Source: Lachnospiraceae bacterium (GTDB lineage Bacteria; Bacillota_A; Clostridia; Lachnospirales; Lachnospiraceae). From it: a stretch of 14,984 bases of DNA. The notes below the pieces were generated by a model. The model saw only the letters and a program-made list of their open reading frames with translations, did not search any database and was not told where the DNA came from. Shown in pieces: positions 6,895 to 14,783 of the stretch. Each line of letters starts with the position of its first letter. Position 1 is the stretch's first letter. The translations under genes were made by a program, and so were the position numbers. The stretch spans positions 1 through 14,984 of the forward strand of contig JAGBNT010000012.1 of NCBI GenBank assembly GCA_017634255.1. Direction: 5' to 3'.

Positions 6895-8061
6895 TTACCT
6901 GACTCTCCTTGCGCCCTCGGCTGCATCAGCTATAATAAACTTCGCTTCTATGCCGGTACGCTCCTTATATACCTTCCCCAGGGCCTCCTGAAAATCCTCT
7001 ATGGCTTCGTTTTTCACTATGCTTACCGTGCAGCCTCCGAAGCCACCGCCCGTCATACGGGACCCGATGACCCCGGGCAGCTTCCAGGCCTCCTCTGCCA
7101 GGATATCCAGCTCCTTGCAGGAAACCTCATAGTCGTCGCGCAGGGAAACATGGGATTCGTTTATAAGCTTTCCAAAGGTCTCTTTATCGTTATTTTTCAG
7201 AGCGGCTACCGCATTTATAGTGCGCCTGTTTTCATAGACCGCATGCTTTGCCCTCCTCAAGCAGACGGAATCCTTTATTGCGGACTTATACTTCTCGAAG
7301 CCCTCTTCGTCCAGATCCCCGAGCGTCTTGATATCCACGACCTTCTTTAAGTCCTCAAGGGCTGTTTCGCTCTCCCTTCTCCTGTCATTGTAGGCGCTGC
7401 CCGCCAGTGCGTGCTTTACGCCGCTGTTCGTTATCACTATCTTTTCATCGGTCAGGTTGAGTGGAACATATTCATATTCCAGAGTGTCCGTATTCAAAAA
7501 GATTGCATTGTCCTTTTTACCCATGGCCGAGGCAAACTGATCCATGATACCGCAGTTCATGCCGTTATACTTATTCTCGGAATACTGGCCCATCAAGGCG
7601 CAGTCTACCATGGAAATATCAATATTGTGCAGGTCCTTTATGATAATGGCCGCCAGCAGCTCTATGGATGCCGAGGCTGAAAGGCCGGAGCCCGCAGGCA
7701 TATCTCCTGCCATGACCATATCATAACCGGAGGGAATCTTATAGCCGTTCTGCTCAAAGGCCCAAATCACTCCCTGCTGGTAGTCATACCACACTCCGTT
7801 GTCATTCGGCTTGAGGGTACGTATATCAGCTTCCTGCACTCCGTCTGCCGACCAGGTCATATTGAACCAGCGGACTATGTTGTCATCCCTCTTTCGCGCC
7901 ACCGCATAGTTTCCCATGGACAGCGCACAGGGAAAGACATGGCCTCCATTATAATCAGTATGTTCTCCGATAAGATTGACCCTGCCCGGAGCAAAATATC
8001 CCCGGATATCTCCTTCTCCGCCAAATCTGGATCTAAACTCTTCCAAAAGCTTCTCGATCAT
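6895..8061 (-). CDS. galK: Galactokinase
   Basis: GalK phosphorylates alpha-D-galactose at C1 with ATP, the first committed step of the Leloir pathway in the cytoplasm. At 388 residues it is full length. GHMP-kinase motifs are in order: the substrate signature PGRVNLIGEHTDYNGG at 25-40 (E33, H34, D36), the ATP-binding loop MPAGSGLSASAS at 121-132, the catalytic base region NCGIMDQF with D174, and the C-terminal GGGFGGCTVS near 345. The ATG at 8059-8061 follows AAGGGGGT. It lies 25 bases after glgP. No galT or galE is in the window, so the rest of the pathway must be elsewhere. Linkage to glgP suggests that galactose is fed to, or co-regulated with, the glucose-1-phosphate and glycogen pool. 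Confidence 0.96.
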   Translation of the reverse strand: MIEKLLEEFRSRFGGEGDIRGYFAPGRVNLIGEHTDYNGGHVFPCALSMGNYAVARKRDDNIVRWFNMTWSADGVQEADIRTLKPNDNGVWYDYQQGVIWAFEQNGYKIPSGYDMVMAGDMPAGSGLSASASIELLAAIIIKDLHNIDISMVDCALMGQYSENKYNGMNCGIMDQFASAMGKKDNAIFLNTDTLEYEYVPLNLTDEKIVITNSGVKHALAGSAYNDRRRESETALEDLKKVVDIKTLGDLDEEGFEKYKSAIKDSVCLRRAKHAVYENRRTINAVAALKNNDKETFGKLINESHVSLRDDYEVSCKELDILAEEAWKLPGVIGSRMTGGGFGGCTVSIVKNEAIEDFQEALGKVYKERTGIEAKFIIADAAEGARRVR

Positions 8062-8086
8062 TGAATACCCCCTTATACTTATAATT

Positions 8087-10348
8087 TTATTTCAATTTCC
8101 AAATGTCCCTGTTGTATTCTTCTATGGTCCGGTCCGATGAGAAGAAGCCTGCACGGGCTATATTTATACCCATCTTCTTCGCCCAGCCCTTCCTGTTCTC
8201 ATATTCCGAATATGCCATCTCCCTTGTCCCGCTGTAGGCCTGGAAATCGGGGAAGGTCATGAACCAGTCTTTTTTAAGAAGCTCGTCATACAGCCTCTTG
8301 AGCTGTTTTTCATTTCCCACCTTCACCATTTCGTCGCCTACAAGGAAGTCCACTGCCTTCTTAAGTATCTCGTCCTTATCATAATAATCCTTGGAGACAT
8401 AGCTTGCGTTGGCATACTTCTTTATGACCTCTGGGCTTCTCATACCAAAGATATATATATTTCCGTCTCCGACGCGCTCATGTATCTCTACATTTGCCCC
8501 GTCCTCCGTTCCGAGGGTCAGGGCTCCATTGAGCATATACTTCATATTCCCGGGTCCGCTGGCCTCCTTGGAGGCGAGAGAAATCTGCTCGGAAATATCA
8601 CAGGCCGGAATGAGCTTCTCGGCAAGCGTGACATTATAATTATCAATCATCAGTATCTGCAGATAATCTTTTACGTCCGGATCATTGTTTACTATCTCCT
8701 GCAGGCACAGTATCGCATGGATGATGTCCTTGGCGATTATATATGCCGGCGCAGCCTTGGAGGCGAACATTACCGTGACCTTTCTCTGGGGCTTCATGCC
8801 CGCCTTTATCTGCTGGTATCTCTTTATGCACCATAAGAGATTTAACTGCTGGCGCTTGTACTCATGCAGCCTCTTGGACTGGATATCGAAAATCGACTCC
8901 GGATCTATCTCTATGCCGCGGGTCTCCTTAAGGTATGCGCAAAGCTCCCTCTTCTTTCCCGCCTTGATCTCAAGCAGCTTATCCAGAACAGCCCCGTCAC
9001 CAAGATATTTTTCAAAGTCGGCCAGCTTGTCGGAGTGCTTTAAAAAGTCCTTTCCAATCTTGCTTATTATAAAGTCCGAAAGTTCCGGGTTGCATGCCAG
9101 AAGCCAGCGTCTGAAGGTGATGCCGTTCGTCTTGTTGTTGAACTTCTCCGGATACAGGTCATAAAAGTTCTTGAGCTCAGTGTTCTTGAGTATATCAGTG
9201 TGCAAAGCCGCAACGCCATTTACCGAAAAGCCATAATGGATATCTATATGGGCCATATGTACGCGGTCCTCGCTGTCGATTATGGCGACGCTCTCATCGC
9301 TATACTTCCTGCGCACACGGTCATCGAGTATCTCGATTATCGGTACCAGCTGCGGAACTATCTCCTTAAGATACTTGATGGGCCATTTCTCAAGGGCCTC
9401 CGCCAGTATCGTATGGTTTGTATATGCACAGCATTTGCTTACGATCTCCACTGCAGCGTCAAAATCAATTCCCTCTTCATCCCTGAGTATCCTTATAAGC
9501 TCGGGGATGACCATGGTCGGGTGAGTATCGTTGATCTGAATGACAGCATAGTCGTACAGGTCATTAAGCTTCGACCCCTTGGCCTTGGCCTCGTCTATTA
9601 TAAGATGCGCGGCGTTGCTTACCATGAAATACTGCTGGTAGACCCTGAGCTTTCTGCCGTCGTCATCCGAGTCGTCCGGATACAGGAACAGTGTAAGGTT
9701 TTTTGTTATATCAGTCTTATCGAAGCTGATTCCGTCCTTTACGATGGACTCATCTACGGTATCCATATCGAAAAGGTGCAGGGCGTTGGTCACTCCCTCG
9801 TAGCCCGTGACCTTGAGGTCATACATTCTGGAATGATAGGTTTTGCCTCCCATTACGACGTCATAACCCTTGTTTGTGTCAATGAGCCAGGTGTCTCCGG
9901 AGCGCCATTCATCAGGAGTCTCCACCTGGACATTGTCCTTGAAGCTCTGTTTAAAAAGTCCGAAATGATAGTTGAGTCCTACTCCATCTCCGGGGAGTCC
10001 GAGGGTCGCGATGGAATCCACGAAGCAGGCTGCCAGTCTTCCCAGACCTCCGTTTCCAAGGCTGGGCTCGGTCTCTATCTCCTCAATTTCCGCCATATTC
10101 TTTCCGTTCTGGGAAAGAACCTCCTTTACCTCCTCGTACAGCCCGAGGTTGATAAGATTGTTTGAGAGAAGCTTTCCGATAAGAAATTCGGCCGAGATAT
10201 AATAGAGCTTTTTCTTTGTATCGTGCTCCGTCTTTTCTCCCGCTGCCTTATTCGTAAAGCTTAAAAGCGCACGGTAAAGCTCTTTATTGTCCGCCTGGGC
10301 AATCGGCTTCCCCAGCTCAGCTTCGATCCTTCCTGTTACATCACTCAT
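8087..10348 (-). CDS. glgP: Glycogen / alpha-glucan phosphorylase (GT35), short form
   Basis: This PLP enzyme releases glucose-1-phosphate from the non-reducing ends of glycogen. At 753 residues it is shorter than typical bacterial (about 800) and muscle enzymes; the shortening is at the N-terminus and in surface loops, with the catalytic core complete. Recognisable blocks are [14 protein letters not shown] near 95, [42 protein letters not shown], and the PLP site [12 protein letters not shown], where K603 would form the Schiff base. Just before it the usual EASGTGNMK reads EASGPGNMK (P599 replaces Thr). The C-terminal [15 protein letters not shown] is typical. The ATG at 10346-10348 follows GGAGG with a rather long 12-13 base spacing. 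It sits 43 bases after a CPYC thiol protein and 25 before galK. Confidence 0.94.
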   Translation of the reverse strand: MSDVTGRIEAELGKPIAQADNKELYRALLSFTNKAAGEKTEHDTKKKLYYISAEFLIGKLLSNNLINLGLYEEVKEVLSQNGKNMAEIEEIETEPSLGNGGLGRLAACFVDSIATLGLPGDGVGLNYHFGLFKQSFKDNVQVETPDEWRSGDTWLIDTNKGYDVVMGGKTYHSRMYDLKVTGYEGVTNALHLFDMDTVDESIVKDGISFDKTDITKNLTLFLYPDDSDDDGRKLRVYQQYFMVSNAAHLIIDEAKAKGSKLNDLYDYAVIQINDTHPTMVIPELIRILRDEEGIDFDAAVEIVSKCCAYTNHTILAEALEKWPIKYLKEIVPQLVPIIEILDDRVRRKYSDESVAIIDSEDRVHMAHIDIHYGFSVNGVAALHTDILKNTELKNFYDLYPEKFNNKTNGITFRRWLLACNPELSDFIISKIGKDFLKHSDKLADFEKYLGDGAVLDKLLEIKAGKKRELCAYLKETRGIEIDPESIFDIQSKRLHEYKRQQLNLLWCIKRYQQIKAGMKPQRKVTVMFASKAAPAYIIAKDIIHAILCLQEIVNNDPDVKDYLQILMIDNYNVTLAEKLIPACDISEQISLASKEASGPGNMKYMLNGALTLGTEDGANVEIHERVGDGNIYIFGMRSPEVIKKYANASYVSKDYYDKDEILKKAVDFLVGDEMVKVGNEKQLKRLYDELLKKDWFMTFPDFQAYSGTREMAYSEYENRKGWAKKMGINIARAGFFSSDRTIEEYNRDIWKLK

Positions 10349-10391
10349 GATAATTTTCTTCCTCCAATTAAATTTTTAAATATGCACTCTT

Positions 10392-10673
10392 TTATCCTTC
10401 AAGCGCCGCGTCAAATACCTTCCTGACCTCGGTCATGATCTCGTCATATGTCTGGCCGGGCTTCGCCTCGTACAGCTTGTTTGCACCTATGAACATCGTA
10501 GGAACGTAATAATAATTATAGACCTTCGCGAGGTCCGGCTGCCTTTCTTCCTCTATCCAGTCCATCTCTATCTTTGCGTAATCAGGATTTTCCTCCTTGA
10601 GCTCGTCCATTGCCTTTCTGGCGTTTTGGCAATACGGACAACTTTCGAGATAAAAATAAGTAATTTTCTTCAT
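10392..10673 (-). CDS. Thioredoxin/glutaredoxin-like CPYC protein
   Basis: This is a small cytoplasmic thiol-disulfide oxidoreductase of 93 residues. The N-terminal strand KKITYFYLES leads into the redox motif C12-P-Y-C15, followed by a helix. The cis-proline loop VPTM (P58) and a C-terminal GQTYDEI...VRKVF helix complete a thioredoxin fold. CPYC is the classical glutaredoxin motif, but the length and sequence also suit thioredoxin-like proteins of Clostridia, so the class is left open. There is no signal peptide. The ATG at 10671-10673 follows CGGAGG at about 10 bases. It is the first gene of the minus-strand run that continues into glgP 43 bases later, so its promoter should lie in the hairpin-rich region to the right, although no clear promoter was found there. 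Confidence 0.85.
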   Translation of the reverse strand: MKKITYFYLESCPYCQNARKAMDELKEENPDYAKIEMDWIEEERQPDLAKVYNYYYVPTMFIGANKLYEAKPGQTYDEIMTEVRKVFDAALEG

Positions 10674-10703
10674 TGAGATACAACCTCCGGATGTTTTTTT
10701 AAC

Positions 10704-10738
10704 TTTCCGAATGCAAAAGCTGTAAATGCATTCGGAAA
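10704..10738. repeat. Inverted repeat 1, 12-base arms
   Basis: TTTCCGAATGCA (10704-10715) and TGCATTCGGAAA (10727-10738) are perfect complements around an 11-base loop. The hairpin sits between two divergent genes and has no T-run after it on either strand, so it is not an intrinsic terminator of a neighbouring gene. Confidence 0.85.
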
Positions 10739-10753
10739 TCCGGCTTCGCCGGA
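10739..10753. repeat. Inverted repeat 2, 6-base GC-rich arms
   Basis: TCCGGC-TTC-GCCGGA forms a tight hairpin starting one base after inverted repeat 1 ends. Confidence 0.8.
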
Positions 10754-10758
10754 CACGC

Positions 10759-10776
10759 CGACCTGCGAGCAGGTCG
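10759..10776. repeat. Inverted repeat 3, 8-base arms
   Basis: CGACCTGC-GA-GCAGGTCG is a perfect inverted repeat; the physical hairpin probably has a 4-base loop and 7 pairs. Confidence 0.8.
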
Positions 10777-10793
10777 CCTGGTCGAATACGATC

Positions 10794-10817
10794 ATAGAAT
10801 TTCTGATGAAATTCTAT
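10794..10817. repeat. Inverted repeat 4, 10-base AT-rich arms
   Basis: ATAGAATTTC-TGAT-GAAATTCTAT is a perfect inverted repeat. Its right arm runs into the candidate -10 box of the lipoprotein gene. An alternative pairing exists between TCATAGA (10792-10798) and TCTATGA (10820-10826). Confidence 0.8.
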
Positions 10818-10820
10818 AAT
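10815..10820 (+). promoter_or_regulatory. Candidate -10 box of the lipoprotein gene
   Basis: This is a perfect TATAAT 10 bases before the first ATG. No good -35 hexamer is found at 16-18 base spacing. If used, transcription would begin near 10827, leaving almost no leader. A second TATAAT at 10827-10832 overlaps the ATG itself. Confidence 0.3.
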
Positions 10821-10830
10821 CTATGATATA

Positions 10831-12648
10831 ATGAAAAACATGAATATAAATAAGTTAGCTCTTATTATAACTCTTTTTCTATCGTTTAGTCTATTCGCTT
10901 GTTCAAGTCAGACTGACAATAATGCCAGCACCCCCTCCGGGGTCGCTTCTGGTGCCCAGGAAAGCTCTGTGTCAGCAGCTTCCGCGGTTTCCGAAGATAA
11001 AGCTCAGGAGAAGACCCTTGATCATTTAAAGCTATCCATTCCCGACAGCGGTTATGAAATATACAGCCCCAACACGGTCCTGGGTCTCGACTACAGATAT
11101 GGCCCTTCGATTCTTTTAAATGACGACGGGAGCCTCGATGCCTGGTTCTCCTCTCCTTCCTTCAACCCCTCTGAATTTGACTGGATAACGCACCGTCACT
11201 CAAACGACAATGGTAAGACCTGGTCAAATGAAGCCATAGTTCTGTGTCCTACGCCTAATTCTCTGGATGCCCTGTCCGCATGCGACCCCGACGTTTTTTT
11301 CCACGACGGATATTACTATATAGGATATACCTCCACCATCGACGAAACCTATAACGGACTTTGCAACAGTGTCTTTCTTGCAAGGTCACAAAACCCGCGG
11401 GGTCCATATGAAAAATGGAACGGCTCCGGCTGGGGAGGCAGCCCCAGTCCCATAATCTATTATGACGGCGTAAGTATCGGCTGGGGAATCGGTGAACCGA
11501 GCTTTGTGATAGTAGACAACACCTTATATGTATATACTACAAAGGATTCCTACTCCGACGACTACATCCGAACAAAATCCACCGAGGTCTACACTGCTGA
11601 TATCCGCGATGAAAACTGGCCCGGCAGGCTCAGCTATGCCGGCTGTGCCACTGTACGCTCCGACACCACCGAAGATGCCGAATATATATATTCCGACTGT
11701 GACTCATGGGATGTGGCATATATCGAGGAAAACAATATGTTCCTGGCCTTATGCACCAACCGGCGTTTTACGAATGACAGCTGCCTGCTGTACTATGAAT
11801 CCAAGGACGGTATCAATTTTGAAAGGATCGCCGAGCTCAATACGAATGTCGTCTGCGGCTGTCACAATGCCGGTCTTATGAGCGATAAGAACGGACACAT
11901 AAAGAAAGAGGACAATATAGTCATAGGCTATGCCTACAGCGGCTCGGGATCTGACGAATGGGGTGTCTGGTCTACCCGGATCGCGCCGTTGACAATAGAA
12001 GCCGTAGAAGAAGTGCCCAAGGGCGAAGAGGGGCTGGAAAATCTCAAGCTCCCTATAACCAGGCCTGAAGCCGTGGCAGCGCTCTGGACTACCGGAGTCA
12101 ATACAGACAAGACCATATATCAGCAGACCGCCGATGGAGGCGTCTTCTATATAACCTATTACCGGCTGAACAACAATTACACGAAGAGCGTCGTCAATTC
12201 TTCCGAAATTACCTTCAGCGATTACGACCCGGAGATCATCTCCGTGAGCAGGAATATGATAAAGGCCAAGGCCCCGGGAACGACTCCCGTGACCATATCC
12301 TATCATGGCTTCAGCCGTCCGATATCTCTGTGCGTTCTGCCGGAAAAGCTGTCGGACAAGCCGGAGATCACCGAGCTGTTTTCTCCCAAAACGGAATACA
12401 ATATTTCCATGACCCGTCCATATGCCGTAGCTATAAGACCCGATGCCATCGTCTCAGGCTCTACCCTCATAGAAATGAACAGTGAGACAATGGTCAACTA
12501 TGGGATAAAGATCGAGGTCGAGGACGAGGATATATGTACCGTAAGAGAGGATTGCGTCATTACCCCTGTCTCTCCGGGAGACACGGTCATAAAAGTCTCC
12601 GCCCCGTCCGGAGCCTCATACGAAATAAGCGTTCACGTAACCAAATAG
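10831..12648 (+). CDS. Lipoprotein with glycosidase-like beta-propeller and C-terminal Ig-like domains
   Basis: This is a surface-anchored protein of 605 residues. A signal peptide (KLALIITLFLSFSLFA) ends in a lipobox LFAC with C24 as the lipidation site, followed by a Ser/Ala-rich linker to about residue 60. Residues 75-395 read as a five-bladed beta-propeller of the GH43/GH32/GH117 kind: RYGPSILLNDDGS (89-101), CDPDVFFHDGYYYIGYTST (151-169, D152) and GEPSFVIVDNTLYVYTT (221-237, E222), as in furanosidase-type active sites. The first blade has GPS rather than the usual D-P-x, so the catalytic base is uncertain. Residues about 425-503 and 520-605 look like Big2-type Ig-like domains. There are 12 cysteines besides C24, including CGC at 342-344. 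The substrate is unknown. No Shine-Dalgarno site precedes ATG 10831 or the in-frame ATG at 10840; an in-frame TGA at 10807-10809 excludes earlier starts. Confidence 0.8.
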   Translation: MKNMNINKLALIITLFLSFSLFACSSQTDNNASTPSGVASGAQESSVSAASAVSEDKAQEKTLDHLKLSIPDSGYEIYSPNTVLGLDYRYGPSILLNDDGSLDAWFSSPSFNPSEFDWITHRHSNDNGKTWSNEAIVLCPTPNSLDALSACDPDVFFHDGYYYIGYTSTIDETYNGLCNSVFLARSQNPRGPYEKWNGSGWGGSPSPIIYYDGVSIGWGIGEPSFVIVDNTLYVYTTKDSYSDDYIRTKSTEVYTADIRDENWPGRLSYAGCATVRSDTTEDAEYIYSDCDSWDVAYIEENNMFLALCTNRRFTNDSCLLYYESKDGINFERIAELNTNVVCGCHNAGLMSDKNGHIKKEDNIVIGYAYSGSGSDEWGVWSTRIAPLTIEAVEEVPKGEEGLENLKLPITRPEAVAALWTTGVNTDKTIYQQTADGGVFYITYYRLNNNYTKSVVNSSEITFSDYDPEIISVSRNMIKAKAPGTTPVTISYHGFSRPISLCVLPEKLSDKPEITELFSPKTEYNISMTRPYAVAIRPDAIVSGSTLIEMNSETMVNYGIKIEVEDEDICTVREDCVITPVSPGDTVIKVSAPSGASYEISVHVTK

Positions 12649-12650
12649 TT

Positions 12651-12668
12651 ACCGGCCCGACCGGCCCG
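12651..12668. repeat. Perfect tandem 9-base direct repeat
   Basis: ACCGGCCCG occurs twice in a row (12651-12659 and 12660-12668), two bases after the lipoprotein stop codon. Confidence 0.85.
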
Positions 12669-12673
12669 TTGGG
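12656..12673 (+). terminator. Weak candidate terminator hairpin in the convergent gap
   Basis: CCCGAC can pair with GTTGGG (one G-U pair) around a 6-base loop, followed by a T-rich but interrupted stretch. It lies in the 69-base gap between convergent genes, where a terminator is expected. The stem is short and there is no clean T-run, so confidence is low. Confidence 0.25.
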
Positions 12674-12717
12674 AGCTTATACTTATATTCTTTCTTAGAG
12701 TCAACCTTGCTTTTTTC

Positions 12718-13494
12718 TTATTCCACAGCTATCTGGCAGGCCCTCATGGTATTCAGGGCCGCTTCGTGACTCTCCGGGGTAACTCCGGCACAGCAACCGG
12801 GATCCACCGAAATCCTGACCTCCGGCATAAAGGCCTTGAATAAAAGCGCATTAGAGACCACACAGATATCGGTACACAGTCCGACGAGCTCCAGCTCGAT
12901 ATTTTCTTTTTCGGAAAGGTCTTTAAGTGTCTTCGCAAGGTCAAGGCTGCCGAAGACGGGCTTTTCATAGATTCTTTCCTTATTTAATAGCTCTGCTATT
13001 TCCTTTCGGATATTCCAGCCGCCGGTTCCCTTGATACAGTGCTCCACGGGAAGATTCTTTCCCTCCTGGGTACTGAGGTAGTTCTCCCCATGGGTATCCA
13101 TCGTCGCGAAGATATCTTCAGCGGGGTAGGAGCGTATCTTTTCAACGACCGGCCCAACTATGGCCTCGGCCTCCTTTGTTCCCAATGCTCCGTCTATAAA
13201 GTCATTCTGCATATCGATCACTATAAGAAGCTTCCTGACATCTGACATTTCATCAGTCTCCTTTCCATCCTGAAAGAATTTTGAAATAAATTTATGCTTT
13301 GCAACATGCTGTTCCAAATGCTTTTTGTATATCTCGCTTGAGATAAGCTTATTTTTAAATCTCCTCGACGCCATCGAAAGAAAGACCACACCCAACAGCA
13401 GGAACGGTATCTGGGGGATGACCGGCAGGGCGAGCCCTATGGCTCCCAGTATCAGGAAGAAAACTCCGAGAACGAAAAAGATCATCTGTTTCAT
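12718..13494 (-). CDS. Fusion of DUF454-like membrane domain and nicotinamidase/isochorismatase-like hydrolase
   Basis: This is one 258-residue frame with two unrelated parts. Residues 1-70 are a DUF454 (YbaN-like) membrane domain: two hydrophobic segments at about 5-22 and 25-42 around LPVIPQIPFLLL, then a basic tail (SRRFKNKL). Residues 86-258 are a cysteine hydrolase of the PncA/isochorismatase group: VIDMQNDF with D94, DTH with D133 and H135, EHCIKGTGGW with H152, EKPVFGS with K178, and CTDICVVSNAL with C211. D94/K178/C211 would form the catalytic triad. The hydrolase most resembles nicotinamidase, which deamidates nicotinamide to nicotinate in NAD salvage, but the substrate is not proven. 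An AAAGGAG site precedes in-frame M83 exactly at the junction, so a free 176-residue enzyme may also be made. The gene lies 41 bases after dgt. Confidence 0.85.
   Translation of the reverse strand: MKQMIFFVLGVFFLILGAIGLALPVIPQIPFLLLGVVFLSMASRRFKNKLISSEIYKKHLEQHVAKHKFISKFFQDGKETDEMSDVRKLLIVIDMQNDFIDGALGTKEAEAIVGPVVEKIRSYPAEDIFATMDTHGENYLSTQEGKNLPVEHCIKGTGGWNIRKEIAELLNKERIYEKPVFGSLDLAKTLKDLSEKENIELELVGLCTDICVVSNALLFKAFMPEVRISVDPGCCAGVTPESHEAALNTMRACQIAVE
13258..13264 (-). promoter_or_regulatory. Internal ribosome binding site inside the DUF454-hydrolase fusion
   Basis: AAAGGAG lies 9 bases before the in-frame ATG at 13246-13248 (M83), at the start of the nicotinamidase-like domain. It is a better match than the site before the fusion's own start (AGGATAAA-ATG). 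It could drive internal initiation. Confidence 0.5.
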
Positions 13495-13535
13495 TTTATC
13501 CTGTCCCGCTTTCTCCGCTTACTGCGCTTTATGTT

Positions 13536-14783
13536 TTAGTACCTCAGCAGCTCGTTAAATACTCTTATTGCGTACTGGTCTGTCATTCCGGCTATAAAAT
13601 CTATTACCGCAATCACATATATCCGTCTGTTGGAAAGATCCTCATAAATGGCCGTATTGTGAAGCTCCGGTCTCTCGAAGCCCGCGGATTCTATTTCTGC
13701 CTCGCTCAGGGTAAGATAATTTACAAGGAAGGAACCGAAGGTTCCCATGAGCTCCGGATAGGAAGAGGAGGCGTCCCGGATCCTGTCCAGTGTGCTCTTG
13801 CCGTCGTAAACGTCCATGAGCGCAGTGTAAAGCTCATAAATAACTAGCTCCGCGTAATCATCGAAGGGCTTCATCTTCTTGCTGTTATATATCCTGTCAT
13901 AGTTGAATTTTTTGATAATATCCAGCTTGCGGGCATATTCTGCGCTCAATCCGATACCGTGCTCCGGAGTTGAGTTTTTGCACAGGTCAATTATCATATT
14001 GTGCATGATGACGGAGGTGTTTATCGCCTCGTCCCCACGCTCCCTGGTCCTTTCCTGAAGGTCCTTGACGTTATCGCTGTCGAGTATGCCAAGAGCTATG
14101 GCATCCTCAATATCTCTGCCGAGATAGGCTATCTTGTCCGCGATCTTTACGACACAGCCCTCCCAGGTATAGGGCTCATACTGTCCGGGGGCAACAAACT
14201 TCTCCATGAGGTTGATGGCCTCCATTCTCGGAACCAGCCTGTTTTTATTCAATTCCCCGCAGTGGGATATGATGCCGTCCCTTACAGCGTATGTAAGATT
14301 TAAATTCCAATATACTCCGTTATTGTTCTCAAGGAGCTCAACATCATCGACAAGTCTCAGGCCGTTCCTTTCATGCCAGAATCTCCCTCTCAGCTCATTC
14401 TGACATATCCTGTCCAGCACCCGCTCGCCCTGATGGCCGAAGGGGGCATGTCCCAGATCGTGTGCAACGGCTATAGCCTTTGTAAGCTCAGTATTAAGCC
14501 CCAGATATTTCGCAATAGTATAGGCTACGCTCTCGACGTGCATTACGTGTTCGATTCGCGTACATATATGGTCATTTTCTGCGGCATTGCAGAAGACCTG
14601 AGCCTTGTGCTTAAGTCTCCTGAAAGCCAGCGAATGAAGGATTCGCGTATAGTCTCTGCCAAATTCGCTTCGGACATCATCCTCCTTCAGATAGATCTCG
14701 TGCTCACGGTGGATCAGCTGTGCATAATATTCCGGGCTATTCTCCTCAAATGCCGCAACCGAAACAAAACCATCCTTTGCCAT
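13536..14783 (-). CDS. dgt: dGTPase-like HD-domain deoxynucleotide triphosphohydrolase
   Basis: Members of this family hydrolyse dGTP or other dNTPs to the deoxynucleoside and tripolyphosphate, controlling dNTP pools in the cytoplasm. The 415-residue length fits the shorter, non-Enterobacterial class. The HD-domain metal ligands are visible: H79 in RIEHVMHV, the HD pair H108-D109 in AVAHDLGHAPFGHQGE, and D216 in ADKIAYLGRDIEDA. The preceding DYTRILHSLAFRRLKHKAQVF (44-64) is typical of the family. The ATG at 14781-14783 shares one base with the TAA of the gene upstream and follows GGAGAAGGGG. In many Firmicutes dgt precedes dnaG and rpoD, but here the next gene is the DUF454-hydrolase fusion. 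Substrate choice among dNTPs cannot be read from sequence. Confidence 0.92.
   Translation of the reverse strand: MAKDGFVSVAAFEENSPEYYAQLIHREHEIYLKEDDVRSEFGRDYTRILHSLAFRRLKHKAQVFCNAAENDHICTRIEHVMHVESVAYTIAKYLGLNTELTKAIAVAHDLGHAPFGHQGERVLDRICQNELRGRFWHERNGLRLVDDVELLENNNGVYWNLNLTYAVRDGIISHCGELNKNRLVPRMEAINLMEKFVAPGQYEPYTWEGCVVKIADKIAYLGRDIEDAIALGILDSDNVKDLQERTRERGDEAINTSVIMHNMIIDLCKNSTPEHGIGLSAEYARKLDIIKKFNYDRIYNSKKMKPFDDYAELVIYELYTALMDVYDGKSTLDRIRDASSSYPELMGTFGSFLVNYLTLSEAEIESAGFERPELHNTAIYEDLSNRRIYVIAVIDFIAGMTDQYAIRVFNELLRY

Noticed and set aside
9200..10165. 321-residue plus-strand open frame
   Set aside because: It lies wholly antisense to the conserved glycogen phosphorylase core, has no domain pattern and no ribosome binding site.
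10692..10700. Run of seven T considered as an intrinsic terminator
   Set aside because: No stem precedes it on the plus strand and no plus-strand gene ends there; it lies in the leader of the CPYC protein gene.
10827..10832. Second TATAAT as a promoter for the lipoprotein gene
   Set aside because: It overlaps the ATG at 10831, so a transcript from it would start after both candidate ATG codons.
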